From Larix kaempferi (Eukaryota > Streptophyta > Pinopsida > Pinales > Pinaceae), in NCBI GenBank assembly GCA_027924585.1, contig BSBM01000200.1, positions 1,302,001-1,366,000 on the forward strand: a stretch of 64,000 nt of DNA, written 5' to 3'. Each line of letters opens with the position of its first letter. The first letter of the stretch is position 1. A model generated the notes under the pieces. The model searched no databases. It saw only the letters and a list, made by a program, of their open reading frames with translations, and was not told where the DNA came from. A program made the translations under genes and the position numbers. This document shows positions 12,932 through 26,771 of the stretch, one piece after another.

Positions 12932-13969
12932 GAGTTTTTAGAAAATCTGTTTTATTTCATAAATGGAATCAACAAAGTATGCTCATTCTACATCATAACG
13001 ACTTTCTATAGTTTGCGCATGCGTTTGGAAATAAGAAACGCTTACTTCCCCCGTTTTTTAAAATCACAGCTTCTAGAAGGTTTACATGATTTCGTAAAAA
13101 ACACGAGTTTTTAGAAAATGTGTTTTATTTCATAAATGGAATCAACAAAGTATACACATTCTACGTCATAACGAATTTCTATAGTTTGCGCATTCGTCCG
13201 GAAATAAGAAAAGCTTACTTCCACCGTTTTTTAAAATCACAGCTTCTAGAAGGTTTACCTGATTTCGTAAAAAACATGAGTTTTTAGAAAATGTGTTTTA
13301 TTTCATAAATGGAATATACAAAGTATGCACATTCTACTTCATAACGACTTTCTATAGTTTGCGCATGCGTCCGGAAATAAGAAAAGCTTACTTCCCCCGT
13401 TTTTTAAAATCACAGCTTCTAGAAGGTTTAGATGATTTCTTAAAAAAAACGAGTTTTTAGAAAATGTATTTTATTTCATAAATGGAATCAACAAAGTATG
13501 CACATTCTACGTCATAACGAATTTCTATAGTTTGCGCATTCGTCCGGAAATAAGAAAAGCTTACTTCCACCGTTTTTTAAAATCACAGCTTCTAGAAGGT
13601 TTACATGATTTCGTAAAAAACACGAGTTTTTAGAAAATGTGTTTTATTTCATAAATGGAATCTACAAAGCATGCACATTCTACGTGATAACGACTTTCTA
13701 TAGTTTGCGCATGCATTTGGAAATATGAAAAGCTTACTTCCACGGTTTTTTAAAATCACAGCTTCTAGAAGGTTTACATGATTTCGTAAAAAACACGAGT
13801 TTTTAGAAAATGTGTTTTATTTCATAAAAGGAATCAACAAAGTATGCACATTCTACGTCATAATGACTTTCTATAGTTTGCGCATGCGTCCGGAAATAAG
13901 AAAAGCTTACTTCCCCCGTTTTTTAAAATCCCCGCTTCTAGAAGGTTTAGATGATTTCTTAAAAAACAC
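12932..13969 (+). repeat. HOR family 1 fragment joined to the six-unit-block module
   Basis: It begins with the AAAATCTG/TATGCTCATT marker unit (12,978) and continues as in family 1 through ATACACATTC, ACCTGATTTCG and CTACTTCATAACG. It then skips to the AAAGCATGC/ACGTGATAACG unit at about 13,667 and the two units that open the six-unit block. It differs from the block by CATAAAAGG near 13,826 and ATCCCCGC near 13,93x. Confidence 0.72.
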
Positions 13970-14833
13970 GAGTTTTTAGAAAATGTGTTTTATTTGATAA
14001 ATGGAATCAACAAAGTATGCACATTCTACATTATAACGACTTTCTATAGTGTGCGCATTCATCCGGAAATAAGAAAAGCTCACTTCCACCGTTTTTTAAA
14101 ATCACAGCGTCTAGAAGGTTTACATGATTTCGTAAAAACACGAGTTTTTAGAAAATGTGTTTTATTTCATAAATGGAATCTACAAAGTATGCACATTCTA
14201 TGTCATAACGACTTTCTATAGTTTGCGCATGCGTCTGGAAATAAGAAAAGATTACTTCCACCGTTTTTTAAAATCACAGCTTCTATAAGGTTTACATGAT
14301 TTCTTAAAAAACACGAGTTTTTAGAAAATGTTTTTTATTTCATAAATGGAATCAACAAAGTATACACATTCTACGTCATAACGAATTTCTATAGTTTGCG
14401 CATTCGTCCGGAAATAAGAAAAGCTTACTTCCACCGTTTTTTAAAATCACAGCTTCTAGAAGGTTTACCTGATTTCGTAAAAAACATGAGTTTTTAGAAA
14501 ATGTGTTTTATTTCATAAATGGAATCTACAAAGTATGCACATTCTACGTCATAACGAATTTCTTTAGTTAGCGCTTGCGTCCGGAAATAAGAAAAGCTTA
14601 CTTCCCCCATTTTTTAAAATCACAGCTTCTAGAAGGTTTACATGATTTCTTAAAAAACACGAGTTTTTAGAAAATGTGTTTTATTTCATAAATGGAATCT
14701 ACAAAGTATGCACATTCTACGTCATAACGACTTTCTATAGTTTGCGCATGCGTCCGGAAATAAGAAAAGCTTACTTCCCCCATTTTTTAAAATCCCCGCT
14801 TCTAGAAGGTTTAGATGATTTCTTAAAAAACAC
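13970..14833 (+). repeat. Five-unit local repeat, first copy (864 bp)
   Basis: It starts with the TTTGATAAATGG/ACATTATAACG unit, and the same unit recurs 864 bp later at 14,834. Inside are TCTATGTC/GATTAC, ATACACATTC with ACCTGATTTCG and ACATGAG (a piece of family 1), CTTTAGTTAGCGCTTGCG, and a CCCCCA/ATCCCCGC unit. A 1-bp deletion (GTAAAAACACGAG near 14,137) gives 864 instead of 865 bp. Confidence 0.75.
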
Positions 14834-15351
14834 GAGTTTTTAGAAAATGTGTTTTATTTGATAAATGGAATCAACAAAGTATGCACATTCTACATTATAA
14901 CGACTTTCTATAGTGTGCGCATTCATCCGGAAATAAGAAAAGCTCACTTCCACCGTTTTTTAAAATCACAGCGTCTAGAAGGTTTACATGATTTCGTAAA
15001 AACACGAGTTTTTAGAAAATGTGTTTTATTTCATAAATGGAATCTACAAAGTATGCACATTCTATGTCATCACGACTTTCTATAGTTTGCGCATGCGTCT
15101 GGAAATAAGAAAAGATTACTTCCACCGTTTTTTAAAATCACAGCTTCTATAAGGTTTACATGATTTCTTAAAAAACACGAGTTTTTAGAAAATGTTTTTT
15201 ATTTCATAAATGGAATGTACAAAGTATGCACATTCTACGTCATAACGAATTTCTTTAGTTAGCGCTTGCGTCCGGAAATAAGAAAAGCTTACTTCCCCCA
15301 TTTTTTAAAATCACAGCTTCTAGAAGGTTTACATGATTTCTTAAAAAACAC
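14834..15351 (+). repeat. Five-unit local repeat, partial second copy (three units)
   Basis: The TTTGATAAATGG unit with the same 1-bp deletion (GTAAAAACACGAG near 15,00x) and the following TCTATGTC/GATTAC unit repeat 13,970 onward. A CTTTAGTTAGCGCTTGCG unit with GAATGTAC follows. The array then switches to the 31-unit repeat at 15,352. The shared deletion again marks common descent. Confidence 0.72.
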
Positions 15352-18300
15352 GAGTTTTTAGAAAATATGTTTTATTTCATAAATGGAATCTACAAAGTAT
15401 GCACATTCTACGTCATAACGAATTTCTATAGTTTGCGCATGCGTCCGGAAATAAGAAAAGCTTACTTCCCCCGTTTTTTAAAATCACAGCTTCTAGAATG
15501 TTTACATGATTTCTTAAAAAACACGTGTTTTTAGAAAATGTGTTTTATTTCATAAATGGAATCAACAAAGTATGCACATTCTATGTCATAACGAATTTCT
15601 ATAGTTTGTGCATGCGTCCGGAAATAAGAAAAGCTTACTTCCCCCGTTTTATAAAATCACAGCTTCTAGAAGGTTTACATGATTTCTTAAAAAACACGAG
15701 TTTTTAGAAAATGTGTTTTATTTCATAGATGGAATCTACAAAGTATGCACATTCTACGTCTTAACGACTTTCTATAGTTTGTGCATGCGTCCGGAAATAA
15801 GAAAAGCTTACTTCCACCGTTGTTTAAAATCACCGCTTCTAGTAGGTTTACATGATTTTTTAAAAAACACGAGTTTTTAGAAAATGTGTTTTATTTCATA
15901 AATGGGAATCAACAAAGTATGCACATTCTACGTCATAACGACTTTCTATAGTTTGCGCATGCGTCTGGAAATAAGAAAAGCTTACTTCCACCGGTTTTTA
16001 AAATCACCGCTTCTAGAAGGTTTACATGATTTCTTAAAAAACACGAGTTTTTAGAAAATGTGTTTTATTTCGTAAATGGAATCAACAAACTATGCATTTT
16101 CTACGTCATAAGGACTTTCTATAGTTTGCGCATTCGCCCGGAAATAAGAAAAGCTTACTTCCCCCGTTTTTTAAAATCACAGCTTCTAGAAGGTTTACAT
16201 GATTTCTTAAAAAACACGTGTTTTTAGAAAATGTGTTTTATTTCATAAATGGAATCAACAAAGTATGCACATTCTACGTCATAACGACTTTCTATAGTTT
16301 GCGCATGCATCCATAAATAAGAAAAGATTACTTTCCCGTTTTTTAAAATCACAGCTTTTAGAAGGTTTACATGATTTCTTAAAAAACACGTGTTTTTAGA
16401 AAATGTGTTTTATTTCATAAATGGAATCTACAAAGTATGCACATTCTACGTCATAACGACTTTCTATATTTTTCGCATTCGTCCGGAAATAAGAAAAGCT
16501 TACTTCCATCGTTTTTTAAAATCACCGCTTCTAGTAGGTTTACATGATTTTTTAAAAAACACGAGTTTTTAGAAAATGTGTTTTATTTCATAAATGGGAA
16601 TCAACAAAGTATGCACATTCTACCTCATCACGACTTTCTATAGTTTGCGCATGCGTCCGGTATTTAGAAAAGCTTAGTTCCCCCGTTTTTTAAAGTCACA
16701 GCTTCTAGAAGGCTTACATGATTTCGTAAAAAACACGAGTTTTTAGAAAATGTGTTTTATTTCATAAATGGAATCTACAAAGTATGCACATTCTACGTCA
16801 TAACGACTTTCTATAGTTTGCGCATGCATCCGCAAATAAGAAAAGCTTACTTCCCCCGTTTTTGAAAATCACAGCTTCTAGAAGGTTTACATGATTTCTT
16901 AAAAAACACGTCTTTTTAGAAAATGTGTTTTATTTCATAAATGGAATCAACAAAGTATGCACATTCTACGTCATAACGACTTTCTATAGTTTGCGCATTC
17001 GTCCAGAAATAAGAAGAGCTTACTTCTACCGTTTTTTAAAGTCACAACTTCTAGAAGGTTTACATGATTTCGTAAAAAACACGAGTTTTTAGAAAATGTG
17101 TTTTATTTCATAAATGGAATCTACAAAGTATGCACATTCTACGTCATAACGAATTTCTATAGTTTGCGCATGCGTCCGGAAATAAGAAAAGCTTACTTCC
17201 CCCGTTTTTTAAAATCACAGCTTCTAGAATGTTTACATGATTTCTTAAAAAACACGAGTTTTTAGAAAATGTGTTTTATTTCATAAATGGAATCAACAAA
17301 GTATGCACATTCTACGTCATAACGAATTTCTATAGTTTGCGCATGCGTCCGGAAATAAGAAAAGCTTACTTCCCCCGTTTTTTAAAATCACAGCTTCTAG
17401 AAGGTTTACATGATTTCTTAAAAAACACGTGTTTTTAGAAAATGTGTTTTATTTCATAGATGGAATCTACAAAGTATGCACATTCTACGTCATAACGACT
17501 TTCTATAGTTTGCGCATGCGTCCGGAAATAAGAAAAGCTTAATTCCATCGTTTTTTAAAATCACAACTTCTAGAAGGTTTACATGATTTCTTAAAAAACA
17601 CGAGTTTTTAGAAAATGTGTTTTATTTCATAATGGAATCAACAAAGTATGCACATTCTACGTCATAACGACTTTCTATAGTTTGCGCATGCGTCCGGAAA
17701 TAAGAAAAGCTTACTTCCACCGTTTTTTACAATCACAGCTTCTAGAAGGTTTACATGATTTCGTAAAAAACATGAGTTTTTACAAAATGTGTTTTATTTC
17801 ATAAATGGAATCTACAAAGTATGCACATTCTACATCATAACGACTTTCTATAGTTTGCGCATGTGTCCGGAAATAAGAAAAGCTTACTTCCACCGTTTTT
17901 TAAAATCACAGCTTCTATAAGGTTTACATGATTTTTTAAAAAACATGAGTTTTTAGAAAATGTGTTTTATTTCATAAATGGAATGTACAAAGTATGCACA
18001 TTCTACGTCATAACGACTTTCTATAGTTTGCGCATGCGTTTGGAAATAAGAAAAGCTTACTTCACCCGTTTTTTAAAATCACAGCTTCTAGAAGGTTTAC
18101 ATGATTTCTTAAAAAACACGTCTTTTTAGAAAATGTGTTTTATTTCATAAATGGAATCAACAAAGTATGCAAATTCTACGTCATAACAACTTTCTATAGT
18201 TTGCGCATTCGTCCAGAAATAAGAAGAGCTTACTTCTACCGTTTTTTAAAGTCACAACTTCTAGAAGGTTTACATGATTTCGTAAAAAACACGAGTTTTT

Positions 18301-20714
18301 AGAAAATGTGTTTTATTTCATAAATGGAATCTACAAAGTATGCACATTCTACGTCATAACGACTTTCTATAGTTTGCGCATGCGTCCGGAAATAAGAAAA
18401 GCTTACTTCCCCCGTTTTTTAAAATCACAGCTTCTAGAAGGTTTAGATGATTTCTTAAAAAACACGAGTTTTTAGAAAATGTGTTTTATTTCATAAATGG
18501 AATCAACAAAGTATGCACATTCTACGTCATAACGAATTTCTATAGTTTGTGCATTCGTCCGGAAATAAGAAAAGCTTACTTCCACCGTTTTTTAAAATCA
18601 CAGCTTCTAGAAGGTTTACATGATTTCGTAAAAAACACGAGTTTTTAGAAAATGTGTTTTATTTCATAAATGGAATCTACAAAGCATGCACATTCTACGT
18701 GATAACGACTTTCTATAGTTTGCGCATGCGCTCGGAAATAAGAAAAGCTTACTTCCAACATTTTTTAAAATCACAGCTTCTAGAAGGTTTACATGATTTC
18801 ATAAAAAACACGAGTTTTTAGAAAATGTGTTTTATTTCATAAATGGAATCTACAAAGTATGCACATTCTACGTCATAACGAATTTCTATAGCTTGCGCAT
18901 GCATCCGGAAATAAGAAAAGCTTACTTCCACCGTTTTTTAAAATCACAGCTTCTAGAAGGTTTACATGATTTCGTAAAAAACACGAGTTTTTAGAAAATG
19001 TGTTTTATTTCATAAATGGAATCAACAAAGTATGCACATTCTACGTCATAACGAATTTCTATAGTTTGCGCATTCGTCCAGAAATAAGAAAAACTTACTT
19101 CTACCGTTTTTTAAAGTCACAACTTCTACAAGGTTTACATGATTTCGTTAAAAACACGAGTTTTTAGAAAATGTGTTTTATTTCATAAATGGAATTTACA
19201 AAGTATACACATTCTACGTCCTAACGAATTTCTGTAGTTTGCGCATGCATCCGGAAATAAGAAAAGCTTACTTCCCCCGTTTTTTAAAATCACAGCTTCT
19301 AGAAGGTTTACATGATTTCTTAAAAAACACGAGTTTTTAGAAAATCTGTTTTATTTCATAAATGGAATCAACAAAGTATGCTCATTCTACATCATAACAA
19401 CTTTCTATAGTTTGCGCATGCGTTTGGAAATAAGAAACGCTTACTTCCCCCATTTTTTAAAATCACAGCTTCTAGAAGGTTTACATGATTTCGTAAAAAA
19501 CACGAGTTTTTAGAAAATGTGTTTTATTTCATAAATGGAATCAACAAAGTATACACATTCTACGTCATAACAAATTTCTATAGTTTGCGCATTCGTCCGG
19601 AAATAAGAAAAGCTTACTTCCACCGTTTTTTAAAATCACAGCTTCTAGAAGGTTTACCTGATTTCGTAAAAAACATGAGTTTTTAGAAAATGTGTTTTAT
19701 TTCATAAATGGAATCTACAAAGTATGCACATTCTACTTCATAACGACTTTCTATAGTTTGCGCATGCGTCCGGAAATAAGAAAAGCTTACTTCCCCCGTT
19801 TTTTAAAATCACAGCTTCTAGAAGGTTTAGATGATTTCGTAAAAAACACGAGTTTTTAGAAAATGTGTTTTATTTCATAAATGGAATCTACAAAGTATGC
19901 ACATTCTACGTCATAACGACTTTCTATAGTTTGCGGATGCGTCCAGAAATAAGAAAAGCTTACTTCCACTGTTTTTTAAAATCACAGCTTCTAGAAGGTT
20001 TACATGATTTCTTAAAAAACACGTGTTTTTAGATAATGTGTTTTATTTCATAAATCGAATCAACAAATTATGCACATTCTACGTCATAACGACTTTCTAT
20101 AGTTTGCGCATTCGTTCAGAAATAAGAAAAGCTTACTTCTACCGTTTTTTAAAGTCACAACATCTAGAAGGTTTACATGATTTCGTTAAAAACACGAGTT
20201 TTTAGAAAATGTGTTTTATTTCATAAATGGAATCTACAAAGTATACACATTCTACGTCATAACGAATTTCTATAGTTTGCGCATGCGTCCGGAAATAAGA
20301 AAAAATTACTTCCCCCGTTTTTTAAAATCACAGCTTCTAGAAGGTTTACATGATTTCGTAAAAAACACGAGTTTTTAGAAAATGTGTTTTATTTCATAAA
20401 TGGAATCTACAAAGTATGCACATTCTACTTCATAACGACTTTCTATAGTTTGCGCATGCGTCCGGAAATAAGAAAAGCTTACTTCCCCCGTTTTTTAAAA
20501 TCACAGCTTCTAGAAGGTTTAGATGATTTCTTAAAAAACACGAGTTTTTAGAAAATGTGTTTTATTTCATAAATGAAATCAACAAAGTATGCACATTCTA
20601 CGTCATAACGAATTTCTATAGTTTGCGCATTCGTCCGGAAATAAGAAAAGCTTACTTCCACCGTTTTTTAAAATCACAGCTTCTAGAAGGTTTACATGAT
20701 TTCGTAAAAAACAC
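15352..20714 (+). repeat. HOR family 1, complete 31-unit copy (5,363 bp)
   Basis: Every marker recurs at +5,363/5,364: AAAATATG 15,361/20,724; the GTG units 15,525/20,888 and 16,390/21,754; GGTATTTAG near 16,66x/22,02x; TCATAATGG (1-bp deletion) near 17,63x/22,99x; AAAGCATGC 18,681/24,045; TATGCTCATT 19,377/24,741; and AAATTATGC near 20,06x/25,43x. By eye I found about a dozen base differences and one 1-bp deletion (CTTTCCCG near 16,33x) between the copies, which suggests well over 99% identity. This is the signature of a recent block duplication. Confidence 0.9.
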
Positions 20715-23700
20715 GAGTTTTTAGAAAATATGTTTTATTTCATAAATGGAATCTACAAAGTATGCACATTCTACGTCATAACGAATTTCTATAGTTTGCG
20801 CATGCGTCCGGAAATAAGAAAAGCTTACTTCCCCCGTTTTTTAAAATCACAGCTTCTAGAATGTTTACATGATTTCTTAAAAAACACGTGTTTTTAGAAA
20901 ATGTGTTTTATTTCATAAATGGAATCAACAAAGTATGCACATTCTATGTCATAACGAATTTCTATAGTTTGTGCATGCGTCCGGAAATAAGAAAAGCTTA
21001 CTTCCCCCGTTTTATAAAATCACAGCTTCTAGAAGGTTTACATGATTTCTTAAAAAACACGAGTTTTTAGAAAATGTGTTTTATTTCATAGATGGAATCT
21101 ACAAAGTATGCACATTCTACGTCTTAACGACTTTCTATAGTTTGTGCATGCGTCCGGAAATAAGAAAAGCTTACTTCCACCGTTGTTTAAAATCACCGCT
21201 TCTAGTAGGTTTACATGATTTTTTAAAAAACACGAGTTTTTAGAAAATGTGTTTTATTTCATAAATGGGAATCAACAAAGTATGCACATTCTACGTCATA
21301 ACGACTTTCTATAGTTTGCGCATGCGTCTGGAAATAAGAAAAGCTTACTTCCACCGGTTTTTAAAATCACCGCTTCTAGAAGGTTTACATGATTTCTTAA
21401 AAAACACGAGTTTTTAGAAAATGTGTTTTATTTCGTAAATGGAATCAACAAAGTATGCATTTTCTACGTCATAAGGACTTTCTATAGTTTGCGCATTCGC
21501 CCGGAAATAAGAAAAGCTTACATCCCCCGTTTTTTAAAATCACAGCTTCTAGAAGGTTTACATGATTTCTTAAAAAACACGTGTTTTTAGAAAATGTGTT
21601 TTATTTCATAAATGGAATCAACAAAGTATGCACATTCTACGTCATAACGACTTTCTATAGTTTGCGCATGCATCCATAAATAAGAAAAGATTACTTTCCC
21701 CGTTTTTTAAAATCACAGCTTCTAGAAGGTTTACATGATTTCTTAAAAAACACGTGTTTTTAGAAAATGTGTTTTATTTCATAGATGGAATCTACAAAGT
21801 ATGCACATTCTACGTCATAACGACTTTCTATATTTTTCGCATTCGTCCGGAAATAAGAAAAGCTTACTTCCATCGTTTTTTAAAATCACCGCTTCTAGTA
21901 GGTTTACATGATTTTTTAAAAAACACGAGTTTTTAGAAAATGTGTTTTATTTCATAAATGGGAATCAACAAAGTATGCACATTCTACCTCATCACGACTT
22001 TCTATAGTTTGCGCATGCGTCCGGTATTTAGAAAAGCTTAGTTCCCCCGTTTTTTAAAGTCACAGCTTCTAGAAGGCTTACATGATTTCGTAAAAAACAC
22101 GAGTTTTTAGAAAATGTGTTTTATTTCATAAATGGAATCTACAAAGTATGCACATTCTACGTCATAACGACTTTCTATAGTTTGCGCATGCATCCGCAAA
22201 TAAGAAAAGCTTACTTCCCCCGTTTTTGAAAATCACAGCTTCTAGAAGGTTTACATGATTTCTTAAAAAACACGTCTTTTTAGAAAATGTGTTTTATTTC
22301 ATAAATGGAATCAACAAAGTATGCACATTCTACGTCATAACGACTTTCTATAGTTTGCGCATTCGTCCAGAAATAAGAAGAGCTTACTTCTACCGTTTTT
22401 TAAAGTCACAACTTCTAGAAGGTTTACATGATTTCGTAAAAAACACGAGTTTTTAGAAAATGTGTTTTATTTCATAAATGGAATCTACAAAGTATGCACA
22501 TTCTACGTCATAACGAATTTCTATAGTTTGCGCATGCGTCCGGAAATAAGAAAAGCTTACTTCCCCCGTTTTTTAAAATCACAGCTTCTAGAATGTTTAC
22601 ATGATTTCTTAAAAAACACGAGTTTTTAGAAAATGTGTTTTATTTCATAAATGGAATCAACAAAGTATGCACATTCTACGTCATAACGAATTTCTATAGT
22701 TTGCGCATGCGTCCGGAAATAAGAAAAGCTTACTTCCCCCGTTTTTTAAAATCACAGCTTCTAGAAGGTTTACATGATTTCTTAAAAAACACGAGTTTTT
22801 AGAAAATGTGTTTTATTTCATAGATGGAATCTACAAAGTATGCACATTCTACGTCATAACGACTTTCTATAGTTTGCGCATGCGTCCGGAAATAAGAAAA
22901 GCTTAATTCCATCGTTTTTTAAAATCACAACTTCTAGAAGGTTTACATGATTTCTTAAAAAACACGAGTTTTTAGAAAATGTGTTTTATTTCATAATGGA
23001 ATCAACAAAGTATGCACATTCTACGTCATAACGACTTTCTATAGTTTGCGCATGCGTCCGGAAATAAGAAAAGCTTACTTCCACCGTTTTTTACAATCAC
23101 AGCTTCTAGAAGGTTTACATGATTTCGTAAAAAACATGAGTTTTTACAAAATGTGTTTTATTTCATAAATGGAATCTACAAAGTATGCACATTCTACATC
23201 ATAACGACTTTCTATAGTTTGCGCATGCGTCCGGAAATAAGAAAAGCTTACTTCCACCGTTTTTTAAAATCACAGCTTCTATAAGGTTTACATGATTTTT
23301 TAAAAAACATGAGTTTTTAGAAAATGTGTTTTATTTCATAAATGGAATGTACAAAGTATGCACATTCTACGTCATAACGACTTTCTATAGTTTGCGCATG
23401 CGTTTGGAAATAAGAAAAGCTTACTTCACCCGTTTTTTAAAATCACAGCTTCTAGAAGGTTTACATGATTTCTTAAAAAACACGTCTTTTTAGAAAATGT
23501 GTTTTATTTCATAAATGGAATCAACAAAGTATGCAAATTCTACGTCATAACAACTTTCTATAGTTTGCGCATTCGTCCAGAAATAAGAAGAGCTTACTTC
23601 TACCGTTTTTTAAAGTCACAACTTCTAGAAGGTTTACATGATTTCGTAAAAAACACGAGTTTTTAGAAAATGTGTTTTATTTCATAAATGGAATCTACAA

Positions 23701-26078
23701 AGTATGCACATTCTACGTCATAACGACTTTCTATAGTTTGCGCATGCGTCCGGAAATAAGAAAAGCTTACTTCCCCCGTTTTTTAAAATCACAGCTTCTA
23801 GAAGGTTTAGATGATTTCTTAAAAAACACGAGTTTTTAGAAAATGTGTTTTATTTCATAAATGGAATCAACAAAGTATGCACATTCTACGTCATAACGAA
23901 TTTCTATAGTTTGCGCATTCGTCCGGAAATAAGAAAAGCTTACTTCCACCGTTTTTTAAAATCACAGCTTCTAGAAGGTTTACATGATTTCGTAAAAAAC
24001 ACGAGTTTTTAGAAAATGTGTTTTATTTCATAAATGGAATCTACAAAGCATGCACATTCTACGTGATAACGACTTTCTATAGTTTGCGCATGCGCTCGGA
24101 AATAAGAAAAGCTTACTTCCAACATTTTTTAAAATCACAGCTTCTAGAAGGTTTACATGATTTCATAAAAAACACGAGTTTTTAGAAAATGTGTTTTATT
24201 TCATAAATGGAATCTACAAAGTATGCACATTCTACGTCATAACGAATTTCTATAGCTTGCGCATGCATCCGGAAATAAGAAAAGCTTACTTCCACCGTTT
24301 TTTAAAATCACAGCTTCTAGAAGGTTTACATGATTTCGTAAAAAACACGAGTTTTTAGAAAATGTGTTTTATTTCATAAATGGAATCAACAAAGTATGCA
24401 CATTCTACGTCATAACGAATTTCTATAGTTTGCGCATTCGTCCAGAAATAAGAAAAACTTACTTCTACCGTTTTTTAAAGTCACAACTTCTACAAGGTTT
24501 ACATGATTTCGTTAAAAACACGAGTTTTTAGAAAATGTGTTTTATTTCATAAATGGAATTTACAAAGTATACACATTCTACGTCCTAACGAATTTCTGTA
24601 GTTTGCGCATGCATCCGGAAATAAGAAAAGCTTACTTCGACCGTTTTTTAAAATCACAGCTTCTAGAAGGTTTACATGATTTCTTAAAAAACACGAGTTT
24701 TTAGAAAATCTGTTTTATTTCATAAATGGAATCAACAAAGTATGCTCATTCTACATCATAACAACTTTCTATAGTTTGCGCATGCGTTTGGAAATAAGAA
24801 ACGCTTACTTCCCCCATTTTTTAAAATCACAGCTTCTAGAAGGTTTACATGATTTCGTAAAAAACACGAGTTTTTAGAAAATGTGTTTTATTTCATAAAT
24901 GGAATCAACAAAGTATACACATTCTACGTCATAACAAATTTCTATAGTTTGCGCATTCGTCCGGAAATAAGAAAAGCTTACTTCCACCGTTTTTTAAAAT
25001 CACAGCTTCTAGAAGGTTTACCTGATTTCGTAAAAAACATGAGTTTTTAGAAAATGTGTTTTATTTCATAAATGGAATCTACAAAGTATGCACATTCTAC
25101 TTCATAACGACTTTCTATAGTTTGCGCATGCGTCCGGAAATAAGAAAAGCTTACTTCCCCCGTTTTTTAAAATCACAGCTTCTAGAAGGTTTAGATGATT
25201 TCGTAAAAAACACGAGTTTTTAGAAAATGTGTTTTATTTCATAAATGGAATCTACAAAGTATGCACATTCTACGTCATAACGACTTTCTATAGTTTGCGG
25301 ATGCGTCCAGAAATAAGAAAAGCTTACTTCCACTATTTTTTAAAATCACAGCTTCTAGAAGGTTTACATGATTTCTTAAAAAACACGTGTTTTTAGATAA
25401 TGTGTTTTATTTCATAAATCGAATCAACAAATTATGCACATTCTACGTCATAACGACTTTCTATAGTTTGCGCATTCGTTCAGAAATAAGAAAAGCTTAC
25501 TTCTACCGTTTTTTAAAGTCACAACATCTAGAAGGTTTACATGATTTCGTTAAAAACACGAGTTTTTAGAAAATGTGTTTTATTTCATAAATGGAATCTA
25601 CAAAGTATACACATTCTACGTCATAACGAATTTCTATAGTTTGCGCATGCGTCCGGAAATAAGAAAAAATTACTTCCCCCGTTTTTTAAAATCACAGCTT
25701 CTAGAAGGTTTACATGATTTCGTAAAAAACACGAGTTTTTAGAAAATGTGTTTTATTTCATAAATGGAATCTACAAAGTATGCACATTCTACTTCATAAC
25801 GACTTTCTATAGTTTGCGCATGCGTCCGGAAATAAGAAAAGCTTACTTCCCCCGTTTTTTAAAATCACAGCTTCTAGAAAGTTTAGATGATTTCTTAAAA
25901 AACACGAGTTTTTAGAAAATGTGTTTTATTTCATAAATGAAATCAACAAAGTATGCACATTCTACGTCATAACGAATTTCTATAGTTTGCGCATTCGTCC
26001 GGAAATAAGAAAAGCTTACTTCCACCGTTTTTTAAAATCACAGCTTCTAGAACGTTTACATGATTTCGTAAAAAACAC
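20715..26078 (+). repeat. HOR family 1, complete 31-unit copy (5,364 bp)
   Basis: It is directly adjacent to the preceding copy, in the same orientation and register. Private differences include TCATAGATGG at 21,77x, ACATCCCCCG at 21,51x, CGACCG at 24,63x, CACTATTT at 25,33x, GAAAGTTTAG at 25,87x and AACGTTTAC at 26,05x. The private changes at both ends show that the two copies have begun to diverge independently. Confidence 0.9.
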
Positions 26079-26771
26079 GAGTTTTTAGAAAATGTGTTTT
26101 ATTTCATAAATGGAATCTACAAAGTATGCACATTCTACGTCTTAACGACTTTCTATAGTTTGTGCATGCGTCCGGAAATAAGAAAAGCTTACTTCCACCG
26201 TTTTTTAAAATCACCGCTTCTAGTAGGTTTACATGATTTTTTAAAAAACACGAGTTTTTAGAAAATGTGTTTTATTTCATAAATGGGAATCAACAAAGTA
26301 TGCACATTCTACGTCATAACGACTTTCTATAGTTTGCGCATGCGTCTGGAAATAAGAAAAGCTTACTTCCACCGGTTTTTAAAATCACCGCTTCTAGAAG
26401 GTTTACATGATTTCTTAAAAAACACGAGTTTTTAGAAAATGTGTTTTATTTCGTAAATGGAATCAACAAAGTATGCATTTTCTACGTCATAAGGACTTTC
26501 TATAGTTTGCGCATTCGCCCGGAAATAAGAAAAGCTTACTTCCCCCGTTTTTTAAAATCACAGCTTCTAGAAGGTTTACATGATTTCTTAAAAAACACGT
26601 GTTTTTAGAAAATGTGTTTTATTTCATAAATGGAATCAACAAAGTATGCACATTCTACGTCATAACGACTTTCTATAGTTTGCGCATGCATCCAGAAATA
26701 AGAAAAGATTACTTTCCCCATTTTTTAAAATCACAGCTTCTAGAAGGTTTACATGATTTCGAAAAAAACAC
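26079..26771 (+). repeat. HOR family 1, truncated third copy (four units)
   Basis: It resumes the 31-unit repeat but skips two units and opens with CGTCTTAACG/TTTGTGCATGCG (26,139), the arrangement also seen at 1,339. It runs through TATGCATTTTC and the GTG unit at 26,599. It ends in an odd unit end, ATTTCGAAAAAAACACGAG, immediately before family 2 begins. Confidence 0.8.
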
